DNA of 64,000 nucleotides from NCBI RefSeq assembly GCF_002412165.1, contig NZ_NXIA01000001.1:124001-188000 (forward strand), in the 5' to 3' direction. The DNA is from Curtobacterium sp. 'Ferrero'. GTDB lineage: Bacteria; Actinomycetota; Actinomycetes; Actinomycetales; Microbacteriaceae. The notes beneath the pieces are model-generated. The model was given only the letters and a program-made list of their open reading frames with translations, searched no databases and was not told the DNA's origin. The first letter of the stretch is position 1. Each line of letters starts with the position of its first letter. Shown piece by piece: positions 34,307 through 43,063 of this stretch. The position numbers and the translations under genes were made by a program.

Positions 34307-36721
34307 ATGGGAACGGTGAGCACGCCCGGGGAGCAGGAGGACGAGCGGGCCGTCGGGGGCGACGGCCCCGTTCGTCGTACCCGACCACGCCGGATCCGTC
34401 CCGCCGCCCGGTCGCTGCGGCCAGTGGTCCTCGTGGCCCTCGGGCTCTCGGCCGGACTCGTCCTCTCCGCGGGGCTGGTCGGACTGGCTGTGGCGCCGGC
34501 CGGCGCGGTCGCAGCGTCAGGAGCGTCCGAGACCCCTGTGCCGTCCACCAGCCCTGCCCCGGCTGCGCGGACGCTCGCCGAGGAGTCGCCGGCCGACCCG
34601 ACCGCCAGCCCGACCCCGACCCCGACCCCGACCGGTCCCGTCTACGGCCACCCGACCCCGACCGGTCCGCCGACGTCGAGCGGTCCCTCGGTCGTACCGA
34701 GCATCGCCGACCCGGGCGACATCACGACGGCGACGGCCCGGTTCCACGGCACCGGGACCATCGGGCACCGCGTGCAGGTCGCCACCGGCGGACGCACCGT
34801 CTGCACGGCGACGGTCCGCAGCGACGGCACGTGGTCCTGCCTGGGGACGGTGACCTCGGGGCCGCAGCAGGTCTTCACCGCGGTCGACGAGCAGGAGCCG
34901 CTCCTCGGCACCGCGGAGACCCCGGCGTCGGACGTCGTTACGCCGCCGACGGTCGCGTCCCGCGGCACGACCACCGGCGCGGTCGCCGGCGACGGTCGTC
35001 CCGGCGCCTCCGTGACCGTCTCGGTCGCCGGGTCGACCGTGCAGACGGACGCGATCGTGGGACGGGACGGGCGCTGGGTCGTCTCCCTCCCCCGGACGGT
35101 CGGCGACGGGACGGTCACGGTCTCGGCGACCCAGACGGCGAGCACGGCGGCGGGGTACCGGTCCGACCTGCGGAGCGCGTCGTCGGCGTCCGTGTCCCTG
35201 ACGCTCGACCGGTCCGTGCCCGCGGCACCGCGGATCACGACGCCCCGCCCAGGAGCGCGGGTGAGCGCCCTGCCGATCCGGGTCTCCGGCACCGGGGCGT
35301 CGGACGCCGTCGTGACGGTGTACGTCGACCACGCGCCCGTCTGCACCGCCGACGTGGGTGCGAGCGGTCGCTGGACCTGTGCGACGCGGGGCTCGATCGA
35401 CCCGGGCAGCCGGGTGCTCACCGCCGTGCAACGCGACCCGGCCGGGAACACCTCACGCGCCTCGGCCGACACCCGGGTCCTCGTGACCGCGACGGCCGTG
35501 CTGCCGACGGCGCAGGGGACACCGTCCGGCACGGCGGACGCGTCGAGCGGCGCGGGCGCACCGGCCGCGTCCGGATCGACCGGCGGCGGGAGCGGCGTTC
35601 CGGGTGGCAGCGGTTCCGCGGCCGACGGCGACGGGCACGACGTCGACGGCCCCGGGGGCGTGGGCAGCGGCGGATCGTCCGGTGGGGCCCCCTCCCCCGG
35701 TGCGACGGCTGGTGGCCCCGGCGGCATCGACTGGTCGGGACCCGCCGGCGACTGGTCCGCCCGGACGTCGTTCGACACCGCCGTCCCGACGATCCAGGCC
35801 GTCTTCGCCTGGCGCACCGTGTTCCTCGCCACGGGCGTCGCCGCCGGGTTCCTCGTCCTCATCGCCGCACCGCTCGCCGTCGTCGCCGGTGTGGTCCGGG
35901 GGCGGTTCCGCGCACCCTTCGCCGGCCTGCTCGGACGCAACCGGCCTCGTGACGCCCGTTCCCGCGCCGACGACGTCCTGCCCGTGTGGCTGTCGGTCGG
36001 CGGTGCGATCACGATCAGCACCCTGTGCACGCTCCTCGGTGCCGGCGTCTCATTGGAGGCCCGCTACGTCCGGCTCGCGATCGCGGTCGCGGTCGGTTCC
36101 GGGGTCCTCACCGCGGCCGTCGTCGTCGCGAGCCGGTGGGCGGCCGGGACGGAGCGGCACCTGGTCGGGTTCCGTGTCTCCCCGTGGCTCGTCCTCGCGG
36201 CGCTCGTCGCGTGTGCGGCGACCCGCGCCGGGGACCTCTCCCCCGCGCTCGTCGTCGGCACGGTGCTCGTCCCGACCGCCCGCGTCGACCTCGGCACCGG
36301 TCCGATGCGCCTCGGCTCGGCCGCCGTCGCCGGGACCCGGAGCGCGACCTGGCGAGCGGGCGCGTTGCTCGTCCTCGCGGTGGCCGGCTGGGTGGTGCAC
36401 AGCCTCGTGCCCCGCGGCGGCGCGTGGACGTCGGCCGTGTCGGACGTCGCGATCACCCTGTGCCTCGGCGGACTCGGCGCCCTCGTCGCCGCTCTCCTCC
36501 CCGCCCCCGGGTCGGTCGCGGCGTCGATGGTCACGACGGCTCGCGGCCGGTACGCAGCGCTCACGGTCGTGACCGTCGCCCTCGCCACCGCGGTGTCGTC
36601 GGGGACGACGGGCACGCACGTTCCCCCGGCGACGCTGGTGGTGGCGAGCGTCGTCTGCACGGCCGCCGCCGTCACCGCCCTGGTCTGGTCCCGCCGGACC
36701 GGAGCGCCGGCCGGCGCCTGA
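34307..36721 (+). CDS. Large Ig-like / polytopic membrane protein of unknown function
   Basis: 804 residues with an unusual layout. A basic cytosolic start is followed by a hydrophobic segment (about 43-72) that could be a signal anchor, then a Pro/Thr linker (PTPTPTPTGP). Three bacterial Ig-like repeats (about 140-220, 220-305, 305-395) each hold a V-x-V-x-V core and a DGRWVVSL or SGRWTC strand; the first and third carry a Cys pair. A Gly/Ser-rich linker (about 400-470) leads to a C-terminal block of seven or eight helices. I recognise no family for the membrane block. The start could also be GTG 34316. An adhesin-like or cell-envelope role is a guess. Confidence 0.75.
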   Translation: MGTVSTPGEQEDERAVGGDGPVRRTRPRRIRPAARSLRPVVLVALGLSAGLVLSAGLVGLAVAPAGAVAASGASETPVPSTSPAPAARTLAEESPADPTASPTPTPTPTGPVYGHPTPTGPPTSSGPSVVPSIADPGDITTATARFHGTGTIGHRVQVATGGRTVCTATVRSDGTWSCLGTVTSGPQQVFTAVDEQEPLLGTAETPASDVVTPPTVASRGTTTGAVAGDGRPGASVTVSVAGSTVQTDAIVGRDGRWVVSLPRTVGDGTVTVSATQTASTAAGYRSDLRSASSASVSLTLDRSVPAAPRITTPRPGARVSALPIRVSGTGASDAVVTVYVDHAPVCTADVGASGRWTCATRGSIDPGSRVLTAVQRDPAGNTSRASADTRVLVTATAVLPTAQGTPSGTADASSGAGAPAASGSTGGGSGVPGGSGSAADGDGHDVDGPGGVGSGGSSGGAPSPGATAGGPGGIDWSGPAGDWSARTSFDTAVPTIQAVFAWRTVFLATGVAAGFLVLIAAPLAVVAGVVRGRFRAPFAGLLGRNRPRDARSRADDVLPVWLSVGGAITISTLCTLLGAGVSLEARYVRLAIAVAVGSGVLTAAVVVASRWAAGTERHLVGFRVSPWLVLAALVACAATRAGDLSPALVVGTVLVPTARVDLGTGPMRLGSAAVAGTRSATWRAGALLVLAVAGWVVHSLVPRGGAWTSAVSDVAITLCLGGLGALVAALLPAPGSVAASMVTTARGRYAALTVVTVALATAVSSGTTGTHVPPATLVVASVVCTAAAVTALVWSRRTGAPAGA

Positions 36722-36872
36722 GCGGGCCACCGCCGACACGTCCCGGCCGGCTGCGCCGCAGCCGCCCCGGCCGCCGGTCCGACGGGCACGGTGAGAACCT
36801 CCCGTGCGGTCGGTTCTGCGGATACGCTGGCGACCGGCGCGCGACGCGCACAGGAGCCTCGCAGGGAGTGAC

Positions 36873-38594
36873 ATGAGCGACACCCGATCCGACTACGACC
36901 CGACCCGCTTCCGCGACGTCTTCGAGCACGGGTTCACCTACGCGAACGGCTTCGCCCGCAACACCCACCGGTTCGCCGGCCGCCCCGCGCTCCGCGATCC
37001 GGACACCGACCGGTCGTGGACGTACGCGGAGCTCGGCGAGGCGGTCGACCGGGTCGGCGGATGGCTGCACCGCCACGGCGCCGGGACCGGGTCCGTCGTC
37101 ATGGTGGAGCTGTTCAACGGCCCGGAGTTCGCGATGCTCTACCTCGCGTGCCACCGGATCGGGGCCGTGTTCTCGCCGACGAACTTCCGGCTCGCCCCGG
37201 ACGAGGTCGCGTTCATCATCGAGGACTCCGCGCCCGTGGTCCTCGTGCACGACGCCGCACGGTCCGCCGAGCTCGCCGCGGCGCTCGAGACGTCCGACCA
37301 CCGACCCGAGCACGTCGTCGTCCTCGCCGGTCCGGCGCAGCCCGGTAGCGACGACGGCGGCACGGCCCCGGAGCCCGGCGGGACCGGCCGCGCCACCACG
37401 GGCTTCGCCGCACTCCTCGCCGCGGACCCCCTGACCGCCGAGGAGCTCGCCGCCGTCGGCCCGCGCGACACCTACGCCGAGACCACGCGTCTGTACACGT
37501 CGGGCACCACCGGACGGCCGAAGCCGGTGCCCCTGCCGAGCCTGGTCGAGGTCCTCAGCGCCCACGACGTGATCATGCACTTCCCGCTCAGCCCGTTCGA
37601 CAAGACGCTCAACATGTCGCCGCTGTTCCACCGGGGCGGCCTCTACTCCGGCGGCCCCAACCCCGTGTTCTACGTCGGCGCCGAACTCACCACGCTCCGG
37701 CACTTCGACCCCGACCGCGTGCTCGACCTCGTGGAGTCGGAGCGGCTGACCTTCCTCATCGGTGCGCCGCCGAACCTCGTGGGCCTGGCGAACGCGCAGG
37801 AGGCGAAGCCCCGCGACCTCTCCAGCCTGCGCGGCATCGTCACGATGGGTGCCCCGCTCGACCGGGCCGCCGCGCTCCGCTACCAGGAGCTGCTGTCGCC
37901 GCGGATCTTCAACGGGTACGGCACGACCGAGACGTTCTGGAACACGTTCCTCCGTCCCGAGGACTTCCCCGACGGCGCCGGCTCGACCGGGCGGGCGAGC
38001 ACCGACGACGACGTCGCCGTGGTGCGCGTCTACGAGGACCGGCTCGCCGACCCCTCGGACACCGTGGCGAAGGACGGTTCGGAGATCGGCGAGTTCGCGG
38101 TCCGGACCGTCAAGTCCGGCTACTCGTACCGCAACCCCGGGCTCGAGGCCGAGAAGTTCGCGAACGGCTGGTTCTACCCGGGAGACCTCGCGACCTGGGA
38201 CGAGCACGAGCGGGTCACGATCGTCGGTCGCAAGGACGACATGATCATCTCCGGCGGCGAGAACGTGCACCCCGTGCAGGTCGAGGCGGCGCTGCAGGAA
38301 CACCCCGGCGTCGCCGACTCGATCGTCGTCGGCGTGCCGGACGAGCAGTGGGGCGAGGTCGTCACCGCGTACGTCGTCCGCGCTCCCGGTCGGCTGCCCG
38401 AGGACGACGAGGCCGCCGCCGCCGTGCTCGAGGAGTGGACGGGCACCCACCCCGGACTCGCCCGCTACAAGCGGCCGCGGCGCTACCGGTTCGTCACCGA
38501 GCTCCCCTACAACGCGACCGGCAAGAAGGTCCACTACCTCGCCAAGGCGACCGCGGTCGAGGACCAGGAGGCCGGCCGCCTGCTCGCGCCCTGA
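36873..38594 (+). CDS. AMP-dependent acyl-CoA synthetase/ligase
   Basis: Class I adenylate-forming enzyme, 573 residues, that activates a carboxylate with ATP and then CoA. Motifs in order: TRLYTSGTTGRPKPV (P-loop A3), RIFNGYGTTETFW (A5), NGWFYPGDLATWDE (A7), VGRKDDMIISGGENVHPVQV (A8) and NATGKKVHYL near the C-terminus with the A10 lysine. Substrate specificity cannot be read; a medium- or long-chain acid is typical. ATG 36873 has AGGGAG at good spacing. A loop of about 35 residues near position 170 (GSDDGGTAPEPGGTG) is an insert. Confidence 0.9.
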   Translation: MSDTRSDYDPTRFRDVFEHGFTYANGFARNTHRFAGRPALRDPDTDRSWTYAELGEAVDRVGGWLHRHGAGTGSVVMVELFNGPEFAMLYLACHRIGAVFSPTNFRLAPDEVAFIIEDSAPVVLVHDAARSAELAAALETSDHRPEHVVVLAGPAQPGSDDGGTAPEPGGTGRATTGFAALLAADPLTAEELAAVGPRDTYAETTRLYTSGTTGRPKPVPLPSLVEVLSAHDVIMHFPLSPFDKTLNMSPLFHRGGLYSGGPNPVFYVGAELTTLRHFDPDRVLDLVESERLTFLIGAPPNLVGLANAQEAKPRDLSSLRGIVTMGAPLDRAAALRYQELLSPRIFNGYGTTETFWNTFLRPEDFPDGAGSTGRASTDDDVAVVRVYEDRLADPSDTVAKDGSEIGEFAVRTVKSGYSYRNPGLEAEKFANGWFYPGDLATWDEHERVTIVGRKDDMIISGGENVHPVQVEAALQEHPGVADSIVVGVPDEQWGEVVTAYVVRAPGRLPEDDEAAAAVLEEWTGTHPGLARYKRPRRYRFVTELPYNATGKKVHYLAKATAVEDQEAGRLLAP

Positions 38595-38655
38595 CCGAGT
38601 GCAGGGGCAGACGGTCGAGCGGACCGTCTGCCCCTGCCGGGCTGGGCTCCGCCCT

Positions 38656-38703
38656 GTCGGACGGGAGGCACGGGTCGGGCCCGCACCGTGCCTCCCGTCC
38701 GAC
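38656..38703. terminator. Family A palindrome, copy 6 (acyl-CoA ligase/thrE junction)
   Basis: 18-bp perfect arms (38656-38673 and 38686-38703) around a 12-base loop containing the self-complementary CGGGCCCG. It ends six bases before the thrE stop, at a convergent junction. Confidence 0.8.
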
Positions 38704-38709
38704 GCGTGG

Positions 38710-40038
38710 TCACCCCGCTTGCTGCGGCGCGTTCCGCGCGAACAGGCCGGGCAGCAGCCCGCCGATCTTCGTGCCCACGCACAGGCTGACGAACGTCGCG
38801 ACCGGTGTGGTCAGGGCAACGGGGTCGAACGTGGCGACGGCGACCAGGCCCACCGTCCCCGGGACCAGCAGGAGGAACGCCGGGAAGAACGAGATCGTCG
38901 CCGGGATCACCGGCACGATGCGCTCGAGGACCCGCGTCGCGACGAACAGCACCGCGGCCGTCGCGCCCGTCGCCACGACGCTGCCGGCGACCGGGGTGAT
39001 GCCCGTGAGCAGCGCGTAGGCGCTCGTCATGACCACGACGGAGACCAGCGTCAGCCGCCACCCGGACTGGAAGACGAGGCCGAGCCCGACCGCGAGCAGC
39101 GCGACGGCGACCCAGGAGACCCAGTAGGGCGGGACCGCCTCCCAGCCGCCGCGGTCCGTTCCGACACCGGCGACCTGACCGACGAGCGCCGCCGACGAGG
39201 GATCGACCCGGAGCCCGGTGAGGACGCTGCCGGCGGCGATCCCGGCCGCCATGAAGCCGAGCATGATGACGCCCTGCATGAGCCGCGAGGACCCGGTGAC
39301 GATGTCGGCCGCGGTCAGCTCGAGCAGGGCGTTCGTGATGAGCGCCCCCGGGACGAACACGGCCACCGGCGCGCAGACGGCGAACAGCGGGACGTGCGTG
39401 AAGCCGGTGCCCGCGGCGACGAGCCCGACGATCGTCGTCGAGACGAAGGCGGCGAGGAACGGCACGATGGCGACGGCCTCGCGGAAGCGCCGGAGCAGCA
39501 GACCGATCACCCCGACGACCGCGCCGACCCCGAGGGCGAGCAGGATCGCCCACCACGGGCAGCGGAACACGACCGCGAGGCCCGCCGAGGTCAGGGCGTT
39601 GCCGAGGATCCACGGCACGGGGGCGGTGAGCCGGGTGCCGGCGCGGATCGCACGGACCCGCGCCGGGATCTCGGCGAGGGCGATGGATCCGCTCTCGAGG
39701 CCGAGCACGAGCCGGTTCGCCCGGGCCGACTGGCGGATGGACAGCTCCACGCCCTCGGCGTTGACGATGGTTGCGGCGCCGGTCGCCGTCTCGCTGACGA
39801 TGACGAGCGCCGGGAGCACGCCGACCGCGAGCTCGGGTCCGATGCCTGCGGCGTCCCGGGCCTTCTCAAGGGCCGACCGGACGTCGGTGACGGAGCTGCC
39901 GGCGTCGAGGAGGAGTGCGCCGAGGGTGCCGAGGAGCATGCCGACGGGGACCGCTTCACCGTCGACGAGCTCGACGTGGGGCTCGGGGCGACGCAGGGTG
40001 TTCCGCAGTTGGGTGAGTGCGCTTCCGAGTCCGACCAC
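38710..40038 (-). CDS. ThrE-type threonine/serine exporter
   Basis: 442 residues with both halves fused: an N-terminal cytosolic domain (LLGTLGALLLDAGSSVTDVRSAL, GVELSIRQSARANRLVLGLE) and about ten membrane helices, ending FVSLCVGTKIGGLLPGLF. This matches the C. glutamicum ThrE architecture, which exports threonine and serine by proton motive force. A nearby role with ilvA is possible but the genes are 9 kb apart. GTG 40038 lies eight bases from TACGAT (plus 40047-40052), a leaderless layout. Confidence 0.88.
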   Translation of the reverse strand: MVGLGSALTQLRNTLRRPEPHVELVDGEAVPVGMLLGTLGALLLDAGSSVTDVRSALEKARDAAGIGPELAVGVLPALVIVSETATGAATIVNAEGVELSIRQSARANRLVLGLESGSIALAEIPARVRAIRAGTRLTAPVPWILGNALTSAGLAVVFRCPWWAILLALGVGAVVGVIGLLLRRFREAVAIVPFLAAFVSTTIVGLVAAGTGFTHVPLFAVCAPVAVFVPGALITNALLELTAADIVTGSSRLMQGVIMLGFMAAGIAAGSVLTGLRVDPSSAALVGQVAGVGTDRGGWEAVPPYWVSWVAVALLAVGLGLVFQSGWRLTLVSVVVMTSAYALLTGITPVAGSVVATGATAAVLFVATRVLERIVPVIPATISFFPAFLLLVPGTVGLVAVATFDPVALTTPVATFVSLCVGTKIGGLLPGLFARNAPQQAG

Positions 40039-40112
40039 GGGAGTCGATCGTAGCTGGCGCCGTCGCCGCGGGCCCGTTGTGCGTGCGGTTGCGGTTGCGT
40101 TCGAGGTTGCCT

Positions 40113-40167
40113 CCGCGAAAGCGACAGTGCGGTGCGCGCCGTCGCCACGGTTCTGTCGCTTTCGCGG
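40113..40167. repeat. Family B palindrome, copy 3
   Basis: 15-bp perfect arms (CCGCGAAAGCGACAG at 40113-40127 and its complement at 40153-40167) with a 25-base loop, lying between thrE and the tRNA locus. The arms equal the core of copy 1. Confidence 0.85.
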
Positions 40168-40232
40168 CCGGCACGTACCCCCGGTGGGACTCGAACCCAC
40201 AACTCGGCGGTTGTAAGTCGGGTGTCGGTCAC
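40168..40232 (-). pseudogene. Degenerate tandem copy of the 3' part of the adjacent tRNA
   Basis: A 42-bp exact direct repeat (40168-40209 and 40233-40274) covers the tRNA variable region, T arm and 3' acceptor strand. The copy continues with weaker similarity through an anticodon-like loop CTTACAA (UAC). The 5' acceptor strand and D arm are replaced by a GGGTG/CACCC hairpin, so no cloverleaf can form. Confidence 0.75.
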
Positions 40233-40240
40233 CCGGCACG

Positions 40241-40314
40241 TACCCCCGGTGGGACTCGAACCCACAACTCGGCGATTTTAAGTCGCATGCCTCTACCGAT
40301 TGGGCCACGGGGGC
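40241..40314 (-). tRNA. tRNA with anticodon UAA (tRNA-Leu by anticodon)
   Basis: 74-nt cloverleaf on the minus strand. Acceptor GCCCCCG pairs with CGGGGGT, discriminator A, no encoded CCA. The D arm is GCC-CAATCGGTAGA-GGC (three pairs, Leu-like), the anticodon stem GCGA/TCGC has loop CTTAAAA (anticodon UAA), and the T arm is GTGGG-TTCGAGT-CCCAC. The variable region is only about five bases, although leucine tRNAs normally carry a long one. UUA codons are very rare in such genomes. Confidence 0.85.
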
Positions 40315-40368
40315 GGGCCGCAACAGCCTACCGAGCCGCGCCGACCCCGGGAGCCGAGCCCGACGACG

Positions 40369-40406
40369 CCGGACGGCGGCCACCCCGTGGGGTGACCGCC
40401 GTCCGG
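40369..40406 (-). terminator. Hairpin terminator after ndh
   Basis: A long stem (11 pairs, one C/A mismatch, then CACCCC/GGGGTG) closes on a 2-base loop, 15 bases past the ndh stop. No T-run follows. Confidence 0.7.
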
Positions 40407-40420
40407 ACGTCGAGCGATGC

Positions 40421-41899
40421 CTACTTGGCGTCTGCCTCCGCAGTGACCGGCTCGGCCTCCTTCGAGACGTCCTCGGCGGGCGTCGCGTAGGCGGGGCCGG
40501 CGGCGTCGGCGGGCTTGCCCTCCTCGGGAGCAGCAGCCGCGGGCGCTGCCGGAGCCGGCGCCTCGACGGCCGGCTTCGGACGCGAGGCCCAGGCCTCGAA
40601 CGCTGCGCGCGGGGTCTCACGGTCGTCGAGCGACGCGATGTCGCGGCCCAGGAAGAATCCGCCCACCCAGTCGCCGATGACGCGCCACTTGCGCTCCCAC
40701 GACGGCATCGCCAGACCGTGGTACCCGCGGTGCGCGCCCCAGGCCAGGAAGCCCTTCATCGCGAACTTGCCGGACTGGAACACGCCGATGCCGAGCCCGA
40801 GGCCCGCGACGGCGCCGAGGTTCTCGTGCTTGTAGTCGGTCGTGGCCTCGCCGCGGATGACGGCGACGACGTTCTTGGCGAGCTGCTTCGCCTGACGGAC
40901 CGCGTGCTGGGCGTTCGGCACGCAGAAGCCGCCGACGCCACCGCCGGTGAGGTCCGGCACGGCTGCGACGTCACCGCACGCCCACGCGTCGGCGACCACG
41001 CCGTTGTCGTCGACCACGCGGAGGTCGGGCTGCACCCGGATGCGTCCGCGCTGCTCGAGCGGGAAGTCGGTGCCCTTGACCATCGGGTTCGCCATCACGC
41101 CGGCGGTCCAGATGATGAGGTCGGACTCGATCGTCTCGATCGACTCGTCCTTCGCCTTGAGCTGGCAGACGCCGCCCTCGGCCGAGGCGAGCTGCGTCTC
41201 GAGGTGCACGGTGGCGCCGCGCTCCGCGAGGTTCTGCAGCACCCAGTGCGAGGTCTCGAGCGAGACCTCGGGCATGATGCGCCCCATCGCCTCGACGAGG
41301 TGGAAGTGCGTGTCGTCGAAGGACAGCTCCGGGTAGCTCTTCAGCAGGTCGCTCGCGAAGGAGCGGAGCTCGGCGAACACCTCGATGCCGGCGAAGCCAC
41401 CGCCGACCACGACGACGGTGAGCAGGCGGTCGCGCTCGGGACCGGCCGGCAGGGTCGCCGCCTTGTGGAAGTTCGTGAGGATCTTGTCGCGGATCGCCGC
41501 GGCCTCCTCGATGGTCTTCAGGCCGATCGCCTCGTCCGCGACGCCCGGGATCGGGAAGGTGCGCGAGACGGCACCGGCGGTCATGACGATCTGGTCGTAG
41601 GTCTCCTCCCACGGCTCGCCGACGGCCGGGGTGATCGTCGCCGTGCGGGTGGCGTGGTCGACCTTCGTGACCTTCGCCGTGACGACCCGCGTCTTCTTGA
41701 GGTGACGGCGGTGCGACACGATCGCGTGGCGCGGCTCGATCGACCCGGCGGCGACCTCGGGCAGGAACGGCTGGTAGGTCATGTAGGGCAGCGGGTCGAC
41801 CATGACGACCTCGGCTTCACCCTGACGCAGGTGCTTCTCGAGCTTCCAGGCGGTGTAGAAACCGGCGTAACCGCCGCCGACGACGAGGATCTTGGGCAC
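40421..41899 (-). CDS. ndh: Type II NADH dehydrogenase
   Basis: Single-subunit, non-proton-pumping NADH:menaquinone oxidoreductase, peripheral on the inner face of the membrane. 492 residues with two dinucleotide folds: ILVVGGGYAGFYTAWKLEK (FAD) and LLTVVVVGGGFAGIEVFAEL (NADH). DAWACGDVAAVPDLTGG is the second FAD motif, and VPNAQHAVRQAKQLAKN follows. After the amphipathic membrane-binding part there is a C-terminal tail of about 45 residues rich in Ala, Pro and Glu that is longer than usual. GTG 41899 has AAGGAGA nine bases upstream. Confidence 0.94.
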   Translation of the reverse strand: MPKILVVGGGYAGFYTAWKLEKHLRQGEAEVVMVDPLPYMTYQPFLPEVAAGSIEPRHAIVSHRRHLKKTRVVTAKVTKVDHATRTATITPAVGEPWEETYDQIVMTAGAVSRTFPIPGVADEAIGLKTIEEAAAIRDKILTNFHKAATLPAGPERDRLLTVVVVGGGFAGIEVFAELRSFASDLLKSYPELSFDDTHFHLVEAMGRIMPEVSLETSHWVLQNLAERGATVHLETQLASAEGGVCQLKAKDESIETIESDLIIWTAGVMANPMVKGTDFPLEQRGRIRVQPDLRVVDDNGVVADAWACGDVAAVPDLTGGGVGGFCVPNAQHAVRQAKQLAKNVVAVIRGEATTDYKHENLGAVAGLGLGIGVFQSGKFAMKGFLAWGAHRGYHGLAMPSWERKWRVIGDWVGGFFLGRDIASLDDRETPRAAFEAWASRPKPAVEAPAPAAPAAAAPEEGKPADAAGPAYATPAEDVSKEAEPVTAEADAK

Positions 41900-41942
41900 G
41901 GGGGATGATCTCCTTGGAGTGGGGTGGTTGCCGGGAGGCTGG

Positions 41943-42491
41943 TCAGAGTTCGCCGCCACCCGCCCCGACTCCGGCGTCTGCACCCTCATCATACGCCCGG
42001 CACTCACACCGGGAGGGCGACCAGTCCGCGCGCTCGAGCGCGAGGTCGCCGATGGGGTTGACGCCGGGTCCGGCGGCGAGGGCGTGACCGACGAGCGCGT
42101 GCAGGCACTTCACACGGGTGGGCATGCCACCGGCGCTGATGCCGTCGATCTCCTCGACGCGCTCGATGGACGCACGGTCTGCCAGGTAGGACTCGTGGGC
42201 GGCGCGGTACTGCTCCGCGACGGCGGGGTCCTCGAGCAGGGCTGCCAGTTCGGGCATGACCTGGTTGGCCTCGAGGGTGCTGACCGCAGCGGTGGCCGCG
42301 GGGTGGCACAGGTAGTACAGCGTCGGGAACGGGGTGCCGTTCGACAGCCGGGGCTTCGTGGACACGACCGTGGGGTTGCCACAGACGCAACGTGCCGCGA
42401 TCCCGATGACGTCACGCGCCGGTCGGCCGAGCTGCTCCGAGACGACGCGGACGTCGCGCTCGGTGGGCGGGTCGAAGGGAGGGGTCGTCAC
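41943..42491 (-). CDS. DUF501 domain protein
   Basis: 182 residues. The N-terminal VVSEQLGRPARDVIGIAARC-V-CGNP and TPFPTLYYLCHPAATAAVS, plus GGMPTRVKCLHALVGHALAAG, are the DUF501 core; this family regularly lies between divIC and ppx or ndh in Actinobacteria. Cysteines at CVCG, LCH, KCLH and RCEC could bind metal. The function is unknown. GTG 42491 is nine bases from TAGGCT. The last part is a Gly/Ala-rich tail. Confidence 0.88.
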   Translation of the reverse strand: MTTPPFDPPTERDVRVVSEQLGRPARDVIGIAARCVCGNPTVVSTKPRLSNGTPFPTLYYLCHPAATAAVSTLEANQVMPELAALLEDPAVAEQYRAAHESYLADRASIERVEEIDGISAGGMPTRVKCLHALVGHALAAGPGVNPIGDLALERADWSPSRCECRAYDEGADAGVGAGGGEL

Positions 42492-42526
42492 GGGTACGTG
42501 AGCCTACCCGAGTCCGGCGCGAGGTC

Positions 42527-43063
42527 CTACTTCGTGTCACCGGTGCCGGAGAAGTCCGGCGCGACGAGCTCCTGACGGCTCTCGTCGGTGAGGCCGGACT
42601 GCAGCACGGACGACAGCATCGCCTGCACCCAGTCGACCTTCGGGGTCTGCACGGTGGAGCTCACCGGCGTGCCGGAGTCGGTCGTCGGGGTGCTCGACGA
42701 ACGGCGTCCCTCGCTCCCCATCACGAGGTAGCTCTCCTCGCCCGGGTAGACGTAGAGCAGCCGGTCGCGGGCCTGCGCCTCGATGTACGCCGGGTCGTCC
42801 CAGCGCGCGACGTCCTTCCGCTTCTGCGACACGTCCTCCTTCTGCGCCGCCACCTCGCGCTGCTGCTGCGCGATCTGCTCCTGCTGCTGGATGAGGGTGC
42901 GCAGCGACGGGGCCAGGACGACGACGAACAGCACGATGATGCCGAGCATGAGCAGGCTGAACCCGGAGAACCGGAGCGAGCGGTACCACGGCTGGTGCGC
43001 GGCCGCGCCGGCGGCCGGCATGGCCACGGGGACGCGGCGGACGCGGGGCTTCTGGCTGGGCAC
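42527..43063 (-). CDS. FtsB/DivIC family septum formation initiator
   Basis: 178 residues: a basic cytosolic N-terminus, one membrane helix (FSGFSLLMLGIIVLFVVVLAP), then a coiled coil (LIQQQEQIAQQQREVAAQKED) and DDPAYIEAQARDRLLYVYPGE, the conserved end of the DivIC/FtsB domain. This is a divisome scaffold linked to FtsQ/FtsL. The Ser/Thr-rich C-terminal tail (about 125-178) is variable. Placement directly after eno is standard for Actinobacteria. GTG 43063. Confidence 0.92.
   Translation of the reverse strand: MPSQKPRVRRVPVAMPAAGAAAHQPWYRSLRFSGFSLLMLGIIVLFVVVLAPSLRTLIQQQEQIAQQQREVAAQKEDVSQKRKDVARWDDPAYIEAQARDRLLYVYPGEESYLVMGSEGRRSSSTPTTDSGTPVSSTVQTPKVDWVQAMLSSVLQSGLTDESRQELVAPDFSGTGDTK

Noticed and set aside
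40168-40232. Second functional tRNA with anticodon UAC
   Set aside because: The 5' acceptor strand and D arm are absent, so no cloverleaf can fold.
40168-40274. attL/attR pair of an integrated element
   Set aside because: Only 23 bases separate the repeats and there is no integrase; a local duplication is simpler.
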